DNA of 64,000 bases, taken from Bacillota bacterium (GTDB lineage: Bacteria > Bacillota > Clostridia > Christensenellales > Aristaeellaceae). A program made the position numbers and the translations under genes. Where the stretch lies: assembly GCA_023404715.1 (NCBI GenBank), contig JAEYAR010000214.1:1-64000 (forward strand). The letters run 5' to 3'. Every line of letters begins with the position of its first letter. Positions within the stretch are counted from its first letter, which is position 1. The notes beneath the pieces were generated by a model. The model had not been told where the DNA came from, made no database searches, and worked only from the letters and a program-made list of their open reading frames with translations. Shown one piece after another: positions 1 to 8,111 of the stretch.

Positions 1-783
1 GCATACGATGGGCGGCACTGTGAGGAGATGGGCGTCGCCTTCATCCCCTCCCAATACCCATTTGTGCCCGCGCAAACCGTGCCGACCGTGACGATACCCG
101 GCAGGCACGGCACGCTGCGATACAAAGGCCGCACCTACAAGCCACGCTACCTCAAGGGCACCTTGTACCTGCTCGACACCATCGGCGACACCGGGCCGAT
201 CGCCACCGCCGAGATGCTGCAGCGCATGTCCGATGTGGCCGCCTGGCTCTGTGGCCGCGATGGTCGCGGTCGGCTCGTGCTTGACGCGCAGCAAGATCGG
301 TACTACATCGCAGAGGTCGAGCAAGAGGCGTTGCTTAAGGATGATGACTGGGCAAACGGCTCGGCGCAGATCTCCTTCTGCTGCCAGCCCTTTGCATTTG
401 CTGTGCACGAGGACAATCTTACCGTTACAACCGCCGCCAACACGGCCAAAACTGTTTCGTTAAGCGTGCGCGGCAACGCTCCGACACTGCTCGCGTTCGA
501 TGTCACAAACACGAGCAATGCGATTTTAGATACGCTGCAGGTCGAGACATCAGGCTGCGGGTACCACTTTAGCGCGCTGGGCCTCAAGCCCGGCGCGACG
601 CTTTCGGTGGGTTATGATGACACCGACCTGCTGCGCATCATGATCGCCGCAGACAGCGCCATGGCCGCGCGCGACATGTCAAGCGACGACGACCTGGTGC
701 TGCAGGCGGGTACAAACAGCGTCACGATCAGGACGCAGCGCGTTTGTAGCGTCACCCTGCACGCGAGGGGGCGATACCTGTGA
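1..783 (+). CDS. Distal tail protein (Dit-like), 5' end outside the window
   Basis: Structural protein linking the tail tube to the tip or baseplate. The frame is open from base 1, and the residues before the first Met (YDGRHCEEMGVAF) match the usual N-terminal pattern of Sipho_tail/Dit proteins (F-x-G-x-H-S-x-x-F/M-G). The first Met at base 28 is therefore probably internal, and only the first few residues are missing. About 260 residues are visible. The stop overlaps the GTG start of the tail-tip gene (GTGA), which suggests translational coupling. Family assignment rests on pattern and position. Partial at the 5' end. Confidence 0.75.
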   Translation, partial: AYDGRHCEEMGVAFIPSQYPFVPAQTVPTVTIPGRHGTLRYKGRTYKPRYLKGTLYLLDTIGDTGPIATAEMLQRMSDVAAWLCGRDGRGRLVLDAQQDRYYIAEVEQEALLKDDDWANGSAQISFCCQPFAFAVHEDNLTVTTAANTAKTVSLSVRGNAPTLLAFDVTNTSNAILDTLQVETSGCGYHFSALGLKPGATLSVGYDDTDLLRIMIAADSAMAARDMSSDDDLVLQAGTNSVTIRTQRVCSVTLHARGRYL

Positions 784-2951
784 GCCGCGTCTATCCGCGC
801 CTCTACAACCGAGATCTAAGATACCTCGGCGATCTGCGCACGGCCAAGTTTGGTTACAAGCTCAAGCTGACGCCCTTAGATACCGCGACCATTACGGTGC
901 CGATTGAAGATGCCGGGCAGATCAGCATGCGGCAGTATGTCGAGCTCTTTGACGAGGACAAACGCGTTGAGCTGTTTCGGGTCGCCCGCATCGCTGACAA
1001 GAGCTACAAACAAGGCGGCACGTGCAAATTTGCGTGCGACCAGGTGCTCTGCACGTTAAAAGACAACCTCATACCGGGCTACCACGAGATTGGCGGCGTA
1101 GGCATGGGCCTGCGCGCGTGTATCGAGTGGGTGCTGGCGCGGCAAGCGCCCATGCGCTGGCGGCTGGGCCGCTGCGATTTTGACACGCGCTATCAGTACA
1201 GCCTCGAGGACAGCAACTTGCTCGTTGCGTTGCTCTCACTCTCCGAGCCGCTGAGCGACTACATGTGGTCAACCGATACGACTACCGTGCCCTGGACGCT
1301 CCACCTGATACGCCTGACTGATGACGACGCAAGCGAGCTGCGCTACAGGCGCAACATGACGCAGATCCGCGAGACCGTGGACGAGGACGGGTTTTGCACC
1401 CGGCTCTACCCTTACGGCTACGGCGAGGGTGTCAACAAGCTCACCATTGCCGACGTAAGCGGCGGCGTGCCTTACCTCGACGCGCCGACACAGGCGCTGT
1501 ATGGCGTGGTTGAGATGCCCTGGACAGACGCCACCTGCACCGACGCCACGCTGCTCAAGGCACGCGCCGAGGCGCTGCTCAAAGATATTCAAAATCCGCT
1601 TACCTCATTTACGGTCAAGGCTTTGGCACTCTCGGCGATCACCGGCGAGCCGCTCGACCGGTTTGCGAAAGGGCATATGACGCGCGTCGTCTATACCGAT
1701 TACAACATCGCCCTGCGCACGCGCGTCGTCGAGATCGAGCGCCCCGAGGTGCTGGGCAAACCCGGCGACGTAACCCTCACGCTCTCGACGGCCAAAGCCG
1801 ACGCGGCGACGACGATCGCAGAGCTGGCGCGCAAAACGCAGATCACCGAGCTCTACAGCCAGGGCGCGACGACGATCGACAGCGACCGGCTCGAGGTTAA
1901 CTGCGACAAGGATCACCCGGCAGAGCTCGAATTTTTCCTAGCGCGCGATTACTATCGGGTCAACCGTGTGCTAATCAAAATCAAGTTGGGCCGCTACCGC
2001 GCCGACAGCCGCGCGGCAAAGGGCGGCGGCGGCACGCAGCGCACGACCTCTGCTGGCGGCGGGTCGACCGTCACCAGCAGCGACGGGGGCGGCGGGACGC
2101 GCACCAGCACCAGCGGCGGCGCGACGACGGTAACGACCGAGCGCACCGTAACGACGACCGATGCCGCCACCTGGGGCCCGGCTGATGGCCAAGGCAGTTC
2201 AAAGATATATACTAATCCCGCTGAGGGCAATACCGGCACATCCAGCCCGTCGACCGGCAATCCCTCCCGGTCGAGCACGTATGATACCGCGTCTGCCTCA
2301 AACAGCGCAGGCGGCCATGATCACAGCGTCAGCATCGGCCATTACCACAAGATCAGCAATCCAGGCACGTCGACGGTCACGCTGGGCGCGAGCACGTACA
2401 GCTTCACGACGAACTCGGCTGGCAATCACATCCACACAGGCATACTGCATAACCACGACATGACGCACACCCATAACGTCAACAGCCATAGTCATAGTCT
2501 CGGCGGCCACTACCACGAGTACAACCACTATCATCGGGTCGAGGTATCGCTGACGATCCCCGCCCAGTCGCTTAAAATCCCAAGCCACAGTCACGACGTG
2601 ACGATCCCGGCGCACAGCCACCGGGTGACGATCGACGCCCATACACACAGCGTCGACGTGCCGGATCACACGCACGCGATCGATTACGGGATTTTTGAGG
2701 GGGAATCGGTGGACGAGGTCTCGGTGTCGGTCGACGGCAACGCGGTGCCAGCGGCGGCCATCGTCAGCAGCCAGGTCGACGTCGTGCCATATCTCGCCAA
2801 GGACGGCGCGGGCAAGATCACCCGCGAGACCTGGCATCGGGTCGTCGTGACGCCGGTGCCGACAGCGGCAAACCCCGAGGGCCTTTGCCGCATCACGATC
2901 TACCGGCACAGTCAGGTGTTCATATCCGGCCAGGCCGGGGGAAGCTATTGA
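780..2951 (+). CDS. Tail-tip / tail-associated protein with His-rich HxH region
   Basis: 723 aa, GTG start overlapping the Dit stop. The N-terminal ~380 residues resemble phage minor structural (Gp18/Tal-like) tail proteins, which form the tail hub. Residues ~415-465 are a Gly/Ser/Thr-rich linker. Residues ~510-637 carry more than a dozen HxH pairs (HSHDV, HSHRV, HTHSV, HTHAI), an arrangement that in other tail tips and fibres binds iron along a trimeric needle. The last ~85 residues form a small globular domain. It follows Dit directly, as expected. The hub role is inferred from order; metal binding is inferred from the motif. Confidence 0.75.
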   Translation: MSRVYPRLYNRDLRYLGDLRTAKFGYKLKLTPLDTATITVPIEDAGQISMRQYVELFDEDKRVELFRVARIADKSYKQGGTCKFACDQVLCTLKDNLIPGYHEIGGVGMGLRACIEWVLARQAPMRWRLGRCDFDTRYQYSLEDSNLLVALLSLSEPLSDYMWSTDTTTVPWTLHLIRLTDDDASELRYRRNMTQIRETVDEDGFCTRLYPYGYGEGVNKLTIADVSGGVPYLDAPTQALYGVVEMPWTDATCTDATLLKARAEALLKDIQNPLTSFTVKALALSAITGEPLDRFAKGHMTRVVYTDYNIALRTRVVEIERPEVLGKPGDVTLTLSTAKADAATTIAELARKTQITELYSQGATTIDSDRLEVNCDKDHPAELEFFLARDYYRVNRVLIKIKLGRYRADSRAAKGGGGTQRTTSAGGGSTVTSSDGGGGTRTSTSGGATTVTTERTVTTTDAATWGPADGQGSSKIYTNPAEGNTGTSSPSTGNPSRSSTYDTASASNSAGGHDHSVSIGHYHKISNPGTSTVTLGASTYSFTTNSAGNHIHTGILHNHDMTHTHNVNSHSHSLGGHYHEYNHYHRVEVSLTIPAQSLKIPSHSHDVTIPAHSHRVTIDAHTHSVDVPDHTHAIDYGIFEGESVDEVSVSVDGNAVPAAAIVSSQVDVVPYLAKDGAGKITRETWHRVVVTPVPTAANPEGLCRITIYRHSQVFISGQAGGSY

Positions 2952-2967
2952 GGAGGGATACAGTACC

Positions 2968-3642
2968 ATGGAGATTATCTTGTTTCACCCGGACGTAGAT
3001 GTTATCGGGGCGATTGACGCCGCGACCGCTCAGTGTACCGGCGTCACGACGCTTTACGCCGACTATGCCGAGCTGTACCGCAGCGGCCTCGCGCGCGACG
3101 GCGCGGTCGTCTCGCCGGGCAATTCGTTTGGTATTTTGGATGGCGGCTTTGACGCGGCGCTGTACGAGGCTCATGGGCCGCTGCTTGAGCTGTACATTAA
3201 GCGGGCAATTATCGACGAATACGGCCTGGAAATGCCGGTCGGCACGGCGCTGTACATCGCCGCGCCCGACGGGCAGCCGATTATCTATGCGCCGACGATG
3301 CAGGGACCGATGGGCATCAGCGGCACGGACAACGTCTACCTCGCCGCGCGCGCTGCTGCCCATTGCGCGCGGCGGCACAACCTGCGGCGGCTATATATGC
3401 CGCTGCTGGGCACCGGCGCGGGCGGTGTCGATCTGGAGATCGCGCTGGAGCAGCTGCTTACCGGCGCGCGGGACGGCTCGGCGGCGATCACGCCGGAGCA
3501 GATGACCTGGGAGCACGCGGACCGCATGCACCAGCGCTGGCACCGCATGTGGGGCGTGCCGGACGACGGCTACCGATGGGCGGACGCGCACGAGGAGGCG
3601 AGCCACAGCGATGGACAACTGGACGATCCGGCGCAATGTTGA
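2968..3642 (+). CDS. Macro-domain protein in the tail module
   Basis: 224 aa. Residues ~47-65 (SPGNSFGILDGGFDAAL) match the Asn-x-x-Gly-Gly-x-Asp loop of macro domains, and residues ~145-153 (PLLGTGAGG) match the second conserved nucleotide-binding loop; VGTALYIA and IIYAP lie between as expected. Macro domains bind or hydrolyse ADP-ribose derivatives. The last ~50 residues are hydrophilic and extend past the fold. An AGGAGG site precedes the start, and the end overlaps the next gene by 32 bases. Sitting between tail hub and baseplate genes it may be a virion part or an accessory protein acting on host ADP-ribose; this is undecided. Confidence 0.7.
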   Translation: MEIILFHPDVDVIGAIDAATAQCTGVTTLYADYAELYRSGLARDGAVVSPGNSFGILDGGFDAALYEAHGPLLELYIKRAIIDEYGLEMPVGTALYIAAPDGQPIIYAPTMQGPMGISGTDNVYLAARAAAHCARRHNLRRLYMPLLGTGAGGVDLEIALEQLLTGARDGSAAITPEQMTWEHADRMHQRWHRMWGVPDDGYRWADAHEEASHSDGQLDDPAQC

Positions 3643-4555
3643 CCTGCTCACCTGGGATCGCCGCGCCGAATACCTGGGACCGCTGATGTATACCGGCGAC
3701 GCCAACGCCCACACGATCGCGCTTGCCGTGACGGCGGGCGGCGAGGCCGTCGACCTGACGGGCCGGTCGATCCTGGCCTATTGCGTGCGCGGCGACGGAC
3801 GCACCGTCACCCTGCACGGCACCGCAGATAATGGCTGCGTGACGGTGACGCTCGACCCGGCTTGCTATGCGGTCCAAGGACGGATGAGCATCGTCATCCG
3901 CGCGGAGTCGGCCAAGGCGCGCATACCGCTCTACGCGGCGGTCTGCACCGTGTCGGCGCTGATGACCGACGAGATCGTCGATCCGGGCAACGTGATCCCG
4001 AGCCTCAGCGACCTGCTGGCGCAGATCGACGTGTTGCGCAGCGCGACGACCGCCGCGCAGGACGCGGCGCGCAAGCTGTCCAAGGTCGAGATCAGCGCCG
4101 CGACGGGCGAGCCGGGCAGCACCGCGCAGGCGTCCGTCACGCAGACGGCGGACACGACACGCTTTGCGCTGACGATTCCGCGCGGGAATGTCGGCCCGCA
4201 AGGGCCGCAAGGCGCGCGAGGGGCTACGGGCGCAACCGGTCCGCAAGGTCCGCAGGGCGAGCGGGGATTGACGGGAGCCACGGGTCCCCAGGGCCCGCAG
4301 GGGCCGGTCGGAGCGCAGGGACCCAAGGGCGATAAGGGTGCACCCGGGCCTGTTGGCGCAACCGGCCCGCAAGGCCTGCAGGGAGAAAAGGGCGATCCGG
4401 GGCGGGACGGCAGCATGGTATCGACGTCGCTCGATCCGGGCGTGTTTGCGATGTATGTCAACGACACGGGTCATCTGATATTGGCCCATAACGACGGTGA
4501 TCCGACGCCCGCCCTATCCATTGAGGGTGGGCATCTCATCTATACAATCGACTAA
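3611..4555 (+). CDS. BppU-like baseplate protein with collagen-like region
   Basis: 314 aa. The N-terminal ~125 residues have the beta-rich character of BppU-type upper baseplate proteins (start MDNWTIRRN, then VDLTGRSILAY and a mixed beta segment). Residues ~140-160 are a short helix. Residues ~192-268 are a Gly-X-Y collagen-like run rich in GPQGPQ and GATGAT triplets. A ~45-residue C-terminal cap ends in GGHLIYTID. Collagen-like stretches in phage baseplates form trimeric stalks. GAGGAGG lies 12 bases before the ATG, inside the preceding gene. Likely part of the receptor-binding apparatus. Confidence 0.7.
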   Translation: MDNWTIRRNVDLLTWDRRAEYLGPLMYTGDANAHTIALAVTAGGEAVDLTGRSILAYCVRGDGRTVTLHGTADNGCVTVTLDPACYAVQGRMSIVIRAESAKARIPLYAAVCTVSALMTDEIVDPGNVIPSLSDLLAQIDVLRSATTAAQDAARKLSKVEISAATGEPGSTAQASVTQTADTTRFALTIPRGNVGPQGPQGARGATGATGPQGPQGERGLTGATGPQGPQGPVGAQGPKGDKGAPGPVGATGPQGLQGEKGDPGRDGSMVSTSLDPGVFAMYVNDTGHLILAHNDGDPTPALSIEGGHLIYTID

Positions 4556-4567
4556 GGAGGCGGCAAA

Positions 4568-5095
4568 ATGGCGAGAACATTGGACCTGGGCAACGTTATC
4601 GGTCCCCAGGGCCCTAAAGGCGACACGGGAGCCCAGGGGCCTGCCGGGGCGACGGGACCGCAAGGACCCAAGGGCGATACCGGCCCCCAAGGCGCAGCAG
4701 GCGTGAAAGGCGCGACTGGGGCGACCGGCACGCGCGGCTCGCAATGGTGGGCGGGCACGGGTATCACCGGCACATCCACCACGGCGACGGTATATGCGAG
4801 CTCGGGGGTAACGAGCGCCCTTGTCGGCGACTGGTATCTCAACACGAGCACGGGACTCACCTATCAGTGTACGCTGGCCGGGGCGGCGAGCGCCGCCAAA
4901 TGGGTGTACAAGGGATCGATCAAGGGGGCGACCGGGGCCCAAGGCCCCAAGGGCGATACCGGCCCCCAAGGCGCAACAGGCGTGAAAGGCGCGACTGGGG
5001 CGACAGGCCCACAAGGTCCCGCTGGCGCGGACGGTAAGACGCCTACGTTTGCCATCAACGCCTCGGGGCACCTGATTGCCACCTGGGACGAGTAG
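4568..5095 (+). CDS. Collagen-repeat tail fibre protein 1
   Basis: 175 aa. Starts MARTLDLGNVIGPQGPKGD, then Gly-X-Y triplets to ~residue 58, a ~55-residue non-collagen insert (WWAGTGITGTSTTATVY to SAAKWVYKG, with the look of a small beta domain), a second Gly-X-Y run (~residues 117-157) and a short cap ending ASGHLIATWDE. The cap resembles that of the preceding protein (TGHLIL, GGHLIY). AAGGAGG precedes the ATG. Probably a trimeric fibre segment. It shares its N-terminal pattern with the next gene, so the two look like duplicated cassettes. Confidence 0.65.
   Translation: MARTLDLGNVIGPQGPKGDTGAQGPAGATGPQGPKGDTGPQGAAGVKGATGATGTRGSQWWAGTGITGTSTTATVYASSGVTSALVGDWYLNTSTGLTYQCTLAGAASAAKWVYKGSIKGATGAQGPKGDTGPQGATGVKGATGATGPQGPAGADGKTPTFAINASGHLIATWDE
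4667..5004 (+). repeat. 59-bp direct repeat inside collagen gene 1
   Basis: 4667-4725 and 4946-5004 are identical except for one base (GCAGCAGG versus GCAACAGG) and lie 279 bp apart. Both encode collagen triplets. Such DNA-level identity, beyond what protein constraint needs, suggests recent duplication and could support deletion or exchange between copies. Confidence 0.85.
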
Positions 5096-5106
5096 GAGGT
5101 GATGGC

Positions 5107-5613
5107 ATGGCGCTTAAAGAGGTGGATTTGGGCAGCGTCATCGGTCCCCAGGGCCCAAAGGGAGACACCGGGCCCAAGGGTGCGACCGGTGCGCAGGGCC
5201 CCAAGGGCGACACGGGAGCCCAAGGGCCGGTTGGCGCGCAAGGTCCCAAGGGCGATACGGGAGCGGCAGGCCCGACCGGCCCGCAAGGACCCAAAGGGGC
5301 AACTGGCGCGACCGGTCTCCAGGGGCCGCAGGGAGCCCAAGGACCGCGCGGCAATTCCGACTTGCGCAAGCTGTCTTTTTCCCTGCCCACAACGGCCTGG
5401 TCTGGCGCTGGGCCCTATGCTGCGACAATCAGCGACAGCGCGATAACCGCCAATACAGTGATCGTCGAGTGGGTGCCGACAGCCGCCACGCAGCTCAATC
5501 AGGCGGCGGCGATCGACTGGGAGACGAGCGCCGGTAAGATGGCACTGAGCACGACAACCAAGCCCACCGGCGCGCTTGAGGGCTACTTGATACTTGGGGA
5601 GGCGAGCGCATGA
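5107..5613 (+). CDS. Collagen-repeat tail fibre protein 2
   Basis: 168 aa. The N-terminus MALKEVDLGSVIGPQGPKGD parallels that of the upstream collagen protein (DLGNVIGPQGPKGD). Gly-X-Y triplets run to ~residue 82. The C-terminal ~85 residues (from NSDLRKLSFSLP) look like a beta-sandwich head of tail-fibre type, different from that of the upstream protein. AGGAGG precedes the start, and the stop overlaps the next gene by four bases (ATGA). A shared stalk with a different head is consistent with modular receptor-binding proteins; binding specificity cannot be read from sequence. Confidence 0.65.
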   Translation: MALKEVDLGSVIGPQGPKGDTGPKGATGAQGPKGDTGAQGPVGAQGPKGDTGAAGPTGPQGPKGATGATGLQGPQGAQGPRGNSDLRKLSFSLPTTAWSGAGPYAATISDSAITANTVIVEWVPTAATQLNQAAAIDWETSAGKMALSTTTKPTGALEGYLILGEASA

Positions 5614-6053
5614 TCGGATCGCTCGCGGCATTTTTTGCGCCGGTGATCAAGGCGGCCCTGCTCGCCGCGCATCCGGTGGGCAGCGTGTACATCACTTTCG
5701 AGGCAACAGACCCCGGACAGCTGTTTGGCGGCACATGGCGGCAAACAAGCGCAGGCCGTGTGCTGGTCGGCGTGCGACCGGGAGACAGTAATTTTTCGCA
5801 ACCATATCAATATGGCGGCGAAAAAGAGCATGTGCTGACAGAAAGCGAATTGCCGCCGCACCGTCATATATTTGCATGGGAAAAGAATGATGCAGGTCAA
5901 ATGGTGTTCGGAGTGAATGCCCCCGTTGCTGGCGGCTTAACAGCAGAAGGTGACAGACGATTTACCGTCGTAACTGAACCGTCTGGCGGCGGCCAATATC
6001 ACAACAATATGCCGCCCTACATCGCGTGTTACATTTGGGAGCGCATAGCATAA
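5610..6053 (+). CDS. Collar-like tail/baseplate protein A
   Basis: 147 aa. Contains the pattern HPVGSVYITF, a G-G-T-W segment (LFGGTW), GRVLVG, a H-x-H pair (ELPPHRHIF) and a C-terminal NNMPPYIACYIWERIA. This is the phage baseplate / tail-collar-like layout (N-terminal PVGSIY, central HxH, terminal P-P-Y-I) found in small tail proteins of Clostridia phages. The ATG overlaps the previous stop (ATGA). It is a clear paralogue of the gene at 6130-6567, with which it shares HPVGS, GGTW, GGEK and the terminal YxxCYxWxR pattern. Confidence 0.65.
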   Translation: MIGSLAAFFAPVIKAALLAAHPVGSVYITFEATDPGQLFGGTWRQTSAGRVLVGVRPGDSNFSQPYQYGGEKEHVLTESELPPHRHIFAWEKNDAGQMVFGVNAPVAGGLTAEGDRRFTVVTEPSGGGQYHNNMPPYIACYIWERIA

Positions 6054-6064
6054 GGAGGATCGTT

Positions 6065-6133
6065 ATGATTAACAAGGTATTTACCCCCCCCGAAAATACA
6101 GATAACCCCAAATTTGGGGGTGCGTCCGCATGA
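6065..6133 (+). CDS. 22-aa small ORF with strong ribosome site
   Basis: A 22-residue frame begins with ATG seven bases after an unusually good AAGGAGG and reads MINKVF...GGASA. Its stop overlaps the ATG of the following collar-like gene (ATGA), so it may act as a translational-coupling leader. It contains a run of eight C (6084-6091) and a 14-bp perfect palindrome CCCCAAATTTGGGG (6106-6119). No family is recognised; the peptide itself may have no function. Confidence 0.4.
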   Translation: MINKVFTPPENTDNPKFGGASA

Positions 6134-6567
6134 CCGGCAGCATCCCCGAGACGGCCAAGGCATGGTTTCTCGCCGCCCATCCCGTAGGCAGCATTTATAT
6201 GAGTACATCTCCCGCGAGCCCAGCGACGCTCTATGGCGGCACCTGGGAGCGCTGGGGACGTGGGCGCGTACCCGTTGGAGTGGACGAGACGGACAACGAC
6301 TTTTCCGGTCCTTCGGTGGAAGGCGGCGAAAAACAGCATTATCTGTCCCTTACCGAGATGCCCATACACACGCACACGATGAAAACCTTGCCGGACGAGA
6401 CGACGCAGCCGGAATGGCTTCCGCCAAATCAAGTGTTTTTGTATCGATACGTGGATGGCGTTCAAACAACATACTACGAAGCATCCTTGCATGGCGCGGG
6501 CGGCAACTCCGCGCACAACAATTTGCAGCCCTACGTGACCTGCTATATGTGGCGGCGCACGGCCTGA
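6130..6567 (+). CDS. Collar-like tail/baseplate protein B
   Basis: 145 aa paralogue of the 5610-6053 product: AHPVGSIYMS, LYGGTWERW, GRVPVGVDE, GGEKQHY, the HxH element (PIHTHTM) and NNLQPYVTCYMWRRTA at the C-terminus. The middle part differs strongly between the two. Two collar-like proteins in tandem suggest duplication of a receptor-binding or tip part. Start is coupled to the stop of the small ORF. Confidence 0.65.
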   Translation: MTGSIPETAKAWFLAAHPVGSIYMSTSPASPATLYGGTWERWGRGRVPVGVDETDNDFSGPSVEGGEKQHYLSLTEMPIHTHTMKTLPDETTQPEWLPPNQVFLYRYVDGVQTTYYEASLHGAGGNSAHNNLQPYVTCYMWRRTA

Positions 6568-6592
6568 TTATTGATGCGGGGGGTGTCTGCCC

Positions 6593-7048
6593 ATGAAAGG
6601 GACGATACCCGCACCCAAGGCCATAGACGCTCAAAAATTGGGCGGAAAAACCGCAAGCGCTTATGAACCGGCAATTGACGTTTTACCGCTCTCCAAAGGT
6701 GGTACAGGATGCACAAGTGTGATTCAAATTCAACGCGCGTTAGGCATTTTTACATCACCCAAAGAATTAGGTGTCACAAGCAAACGCATATTGGACGTTT
6801 GGGCACAACTTCCAAACCCCGGTATCTATATTGGGGACGCATCGGATTTTTATGCCGACGCCAGCAATAAGCTTCCCTTGCAGTATGCCACCCTATTACT
6901 CTTTCGCCGTCATGCCACGCGCATGGCGGCGCTGCTCTTTGCGTCTGGCGGCGCGGGGGCCGACAAACTGACGGTCAACGGCAAGGTTTATACAGTCGTG
7001 ACAGTTGATAATGCCATCACGGATTGGATACCATTACATCCCGTATAA
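6593..7048 (+). CDS. Tail fibre fragment or small fibre protein
   Basis: 151 aa. The N-terminus is Lys/Ala-rich and reaches LPLSKGGTGCTS, a variant of the LPxSKGGTG motif frequent in phage tail fibres. The remainder (PGIYIGDASDFYADASNKLP) resembles knob-type domains of fibres and pyocins. Only a weak ribosome site is seen (GGGGGGTG upstream). It is shorter than most fibres, so it may be a complete small protein or the distal remnant of a longer fibre. Confidence 0.5.
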   Translation: MKGTIPAPKAIDAQKLGGKTASAYEPAIDVLPLSKGGTGCTSVIQIQRALGIFTSPKELGVTSKRILDVWAQLPNPGIYIGDASDFYADASNKLPLQYATLLLFRRHATRMAALLFASGGAGADKLTVNGKVYTVVTVDNAITDWIPLHPV

Positions 7049-7072
7049 GCGGACTTATAAGGAGATAAGAAC

Positions 7073-7663
7073 ATGGCGACAATTAAAATCAACGATACCC
7101 AATTTGAAGCGACCCTGGCACAGACCAGCGACCGCCTCACGCTGACGCTTAATACAGCGCAGACGCTGGACGAGCTGGCGGCGCTGTTTGCACCTGGCAC
7201 CGCCCCGGAGGTGCGGGTGCTCGACTACGAGGGGCTGACGGCGGCCATCTATAGTAACCGCAAGATTGTCGAGGTGGCGGTGCGCATCGACGGCGAAGAC
7301 CGGCGCGCGGTCGTATCCTTACAAGTTGAACCCATCGAGCAGAGCGTCGCGGAAAGGCTACAAGAACGTCTGGACGCCCAGGAGCAGAACACGCTGCAAC
7401 TGCGGCAGACGATCAGCACGCAGCAGGCAACCATCAATGAGCAGCAGCGCAAAATCACAGACCAGCAGGCCGAGATCGAGCGACAGCAGGATACGATCAG
7501 CACGCAGCAGGTGACCATCGACGATCAGCAGCAGACCATCGTGGCCCAGCAAGCGCAGATCGACGAGCTGAAACAAGCCGTCGACATCATCACCGCGCCG
7601 ATTGACAGCCTATCACCAACGACCGGCAATGAGGAGGTGCAGCCTAATGACCAGCAGGCTTGA
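7073..7663 (+). CDS. Phage tail protein with regular IxxQQxx heptad coiled coil
   Basis: 196 aa. Residues 1-~88 form a compact mixed alpha/beta domain (MATIKINDTQFEATLAQ). From residue 114 to 169 there are eight consecutive heptads, each starting with Ile and most with Gln-Gln at positions 4-5 (ISTQQAT, INEQQRK, ITDQQAE, IERQQDT, ISTQQVT, IDDQQQT, IVAQQAQ, IDELKQA). One hydrophobic residue per seven with polar Gln pairs predicts a parallel coiled coil. AAGGAG precedes the ATG. Probably a structural or scaffold element in the tail tip; no named family recognised. Confidence 0.65.
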   Translation: MATIKINDTQFEATLAQTSDRLTLTLNTAQTLDELAALFAPGTAPEVRVLDYEGLTAAIYSNRKIVEVAVRIDGEDRRAVVSLQVEPIEQSVAERLQERLDAQEQNTLQLRQTISTQQATINEQQRKITDQQAEIERQQDTISTQQVTIDDQQQTIVAQQAQIDELKQAVDIITAPIDSLSPTTGNEEVQPNDQQA

Positions 7664-8111
7664 TAATTCTCGTAACCTACGCAGGCGGCTAGATGCGTCG
7701 CAGCATGTAGCGCGCCGCAGCGTGCTAGACGCTGCGGATACCATGGTCGCAAGCGAGATCGCGGATGTAGCCCCTCTTTTCGATCCTTGGAAGCCCGGAA
7801 TAGCCTATGATTTACAAGCCGTTGTATCCGACGAGGGACTGCTCTATCGTTGTGCGCAGGCGCACACGTCTCAGGCTGGGTGGGAACCCCCTGCAACTCC
7901 TGCGCTTTGGTCGCGCATGGGGCTGACGGCGAACAATCCTGATGCCGTACCTCAGTGGGTACAACCTTCCGACGCACAGGATGCGTATAAGACCGGCGAC
8001 AAAGTATCGCATGATGGCAAGACGTGGATCAGTACGGTTGACAGCAATGTCTGGGAGCCCGGTGCGGCGGGTATCACGCAATGGACCGAGGCACAGGAGG
8101 AGGCACAATAA
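7647..8111 (+). CDS. CBM5/12-like carbohydrate-binding phage protein
   Basis: 154 aa. The start is set by GAGGAGG nine bases upstream. After a ~38-residue helical N-terminus come two modules of the chitin-binding CBM5/12 type: residues ~45-92 (FDPWKPGIAYDLQAVVS to PALWSRMG) and ~102-148 (WVQPSDAQDAYKTGDKVSH to ITQWTE), each with the Y-x-x-G/D-x-V, Gly-x-x-Y/W and terminal Trp pattern. Such modules bind polysaccharide and are common at phage tail tips and beside endolysins. It overlaps the endolysin start by one base. Confidence 0.65.
   Translation: MTSRLDNSRNLRRRLDASQHVARRSVLDAADTMVASEIADVAPLFDPWKPGIAYDLQAVVSDEGLLYRCAQAHTSQAGWEPPATPALWSRMGLTANNPDAVPQWVQPSDAQDAYKTGDKVSHDGKTWISTVDSNVWEPGAAGITQWTEAQEEAQ

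Noticed and set aside
4601..5352. Regular repeats looking like a CRISPR or minisatellite array
   Set aside because: The periodicity is three codons (Gly-X-Y) within open frames. There are no spacers and no cas genes.
6084..6105. Programmed frameshift at the C8 tract joining the 22-aa frame to collar-like protein B
   Set aside because: After a -1 shift the frame of protein B meets TAA at 6103-6105; after a +1 shift the frame does not match protein B.
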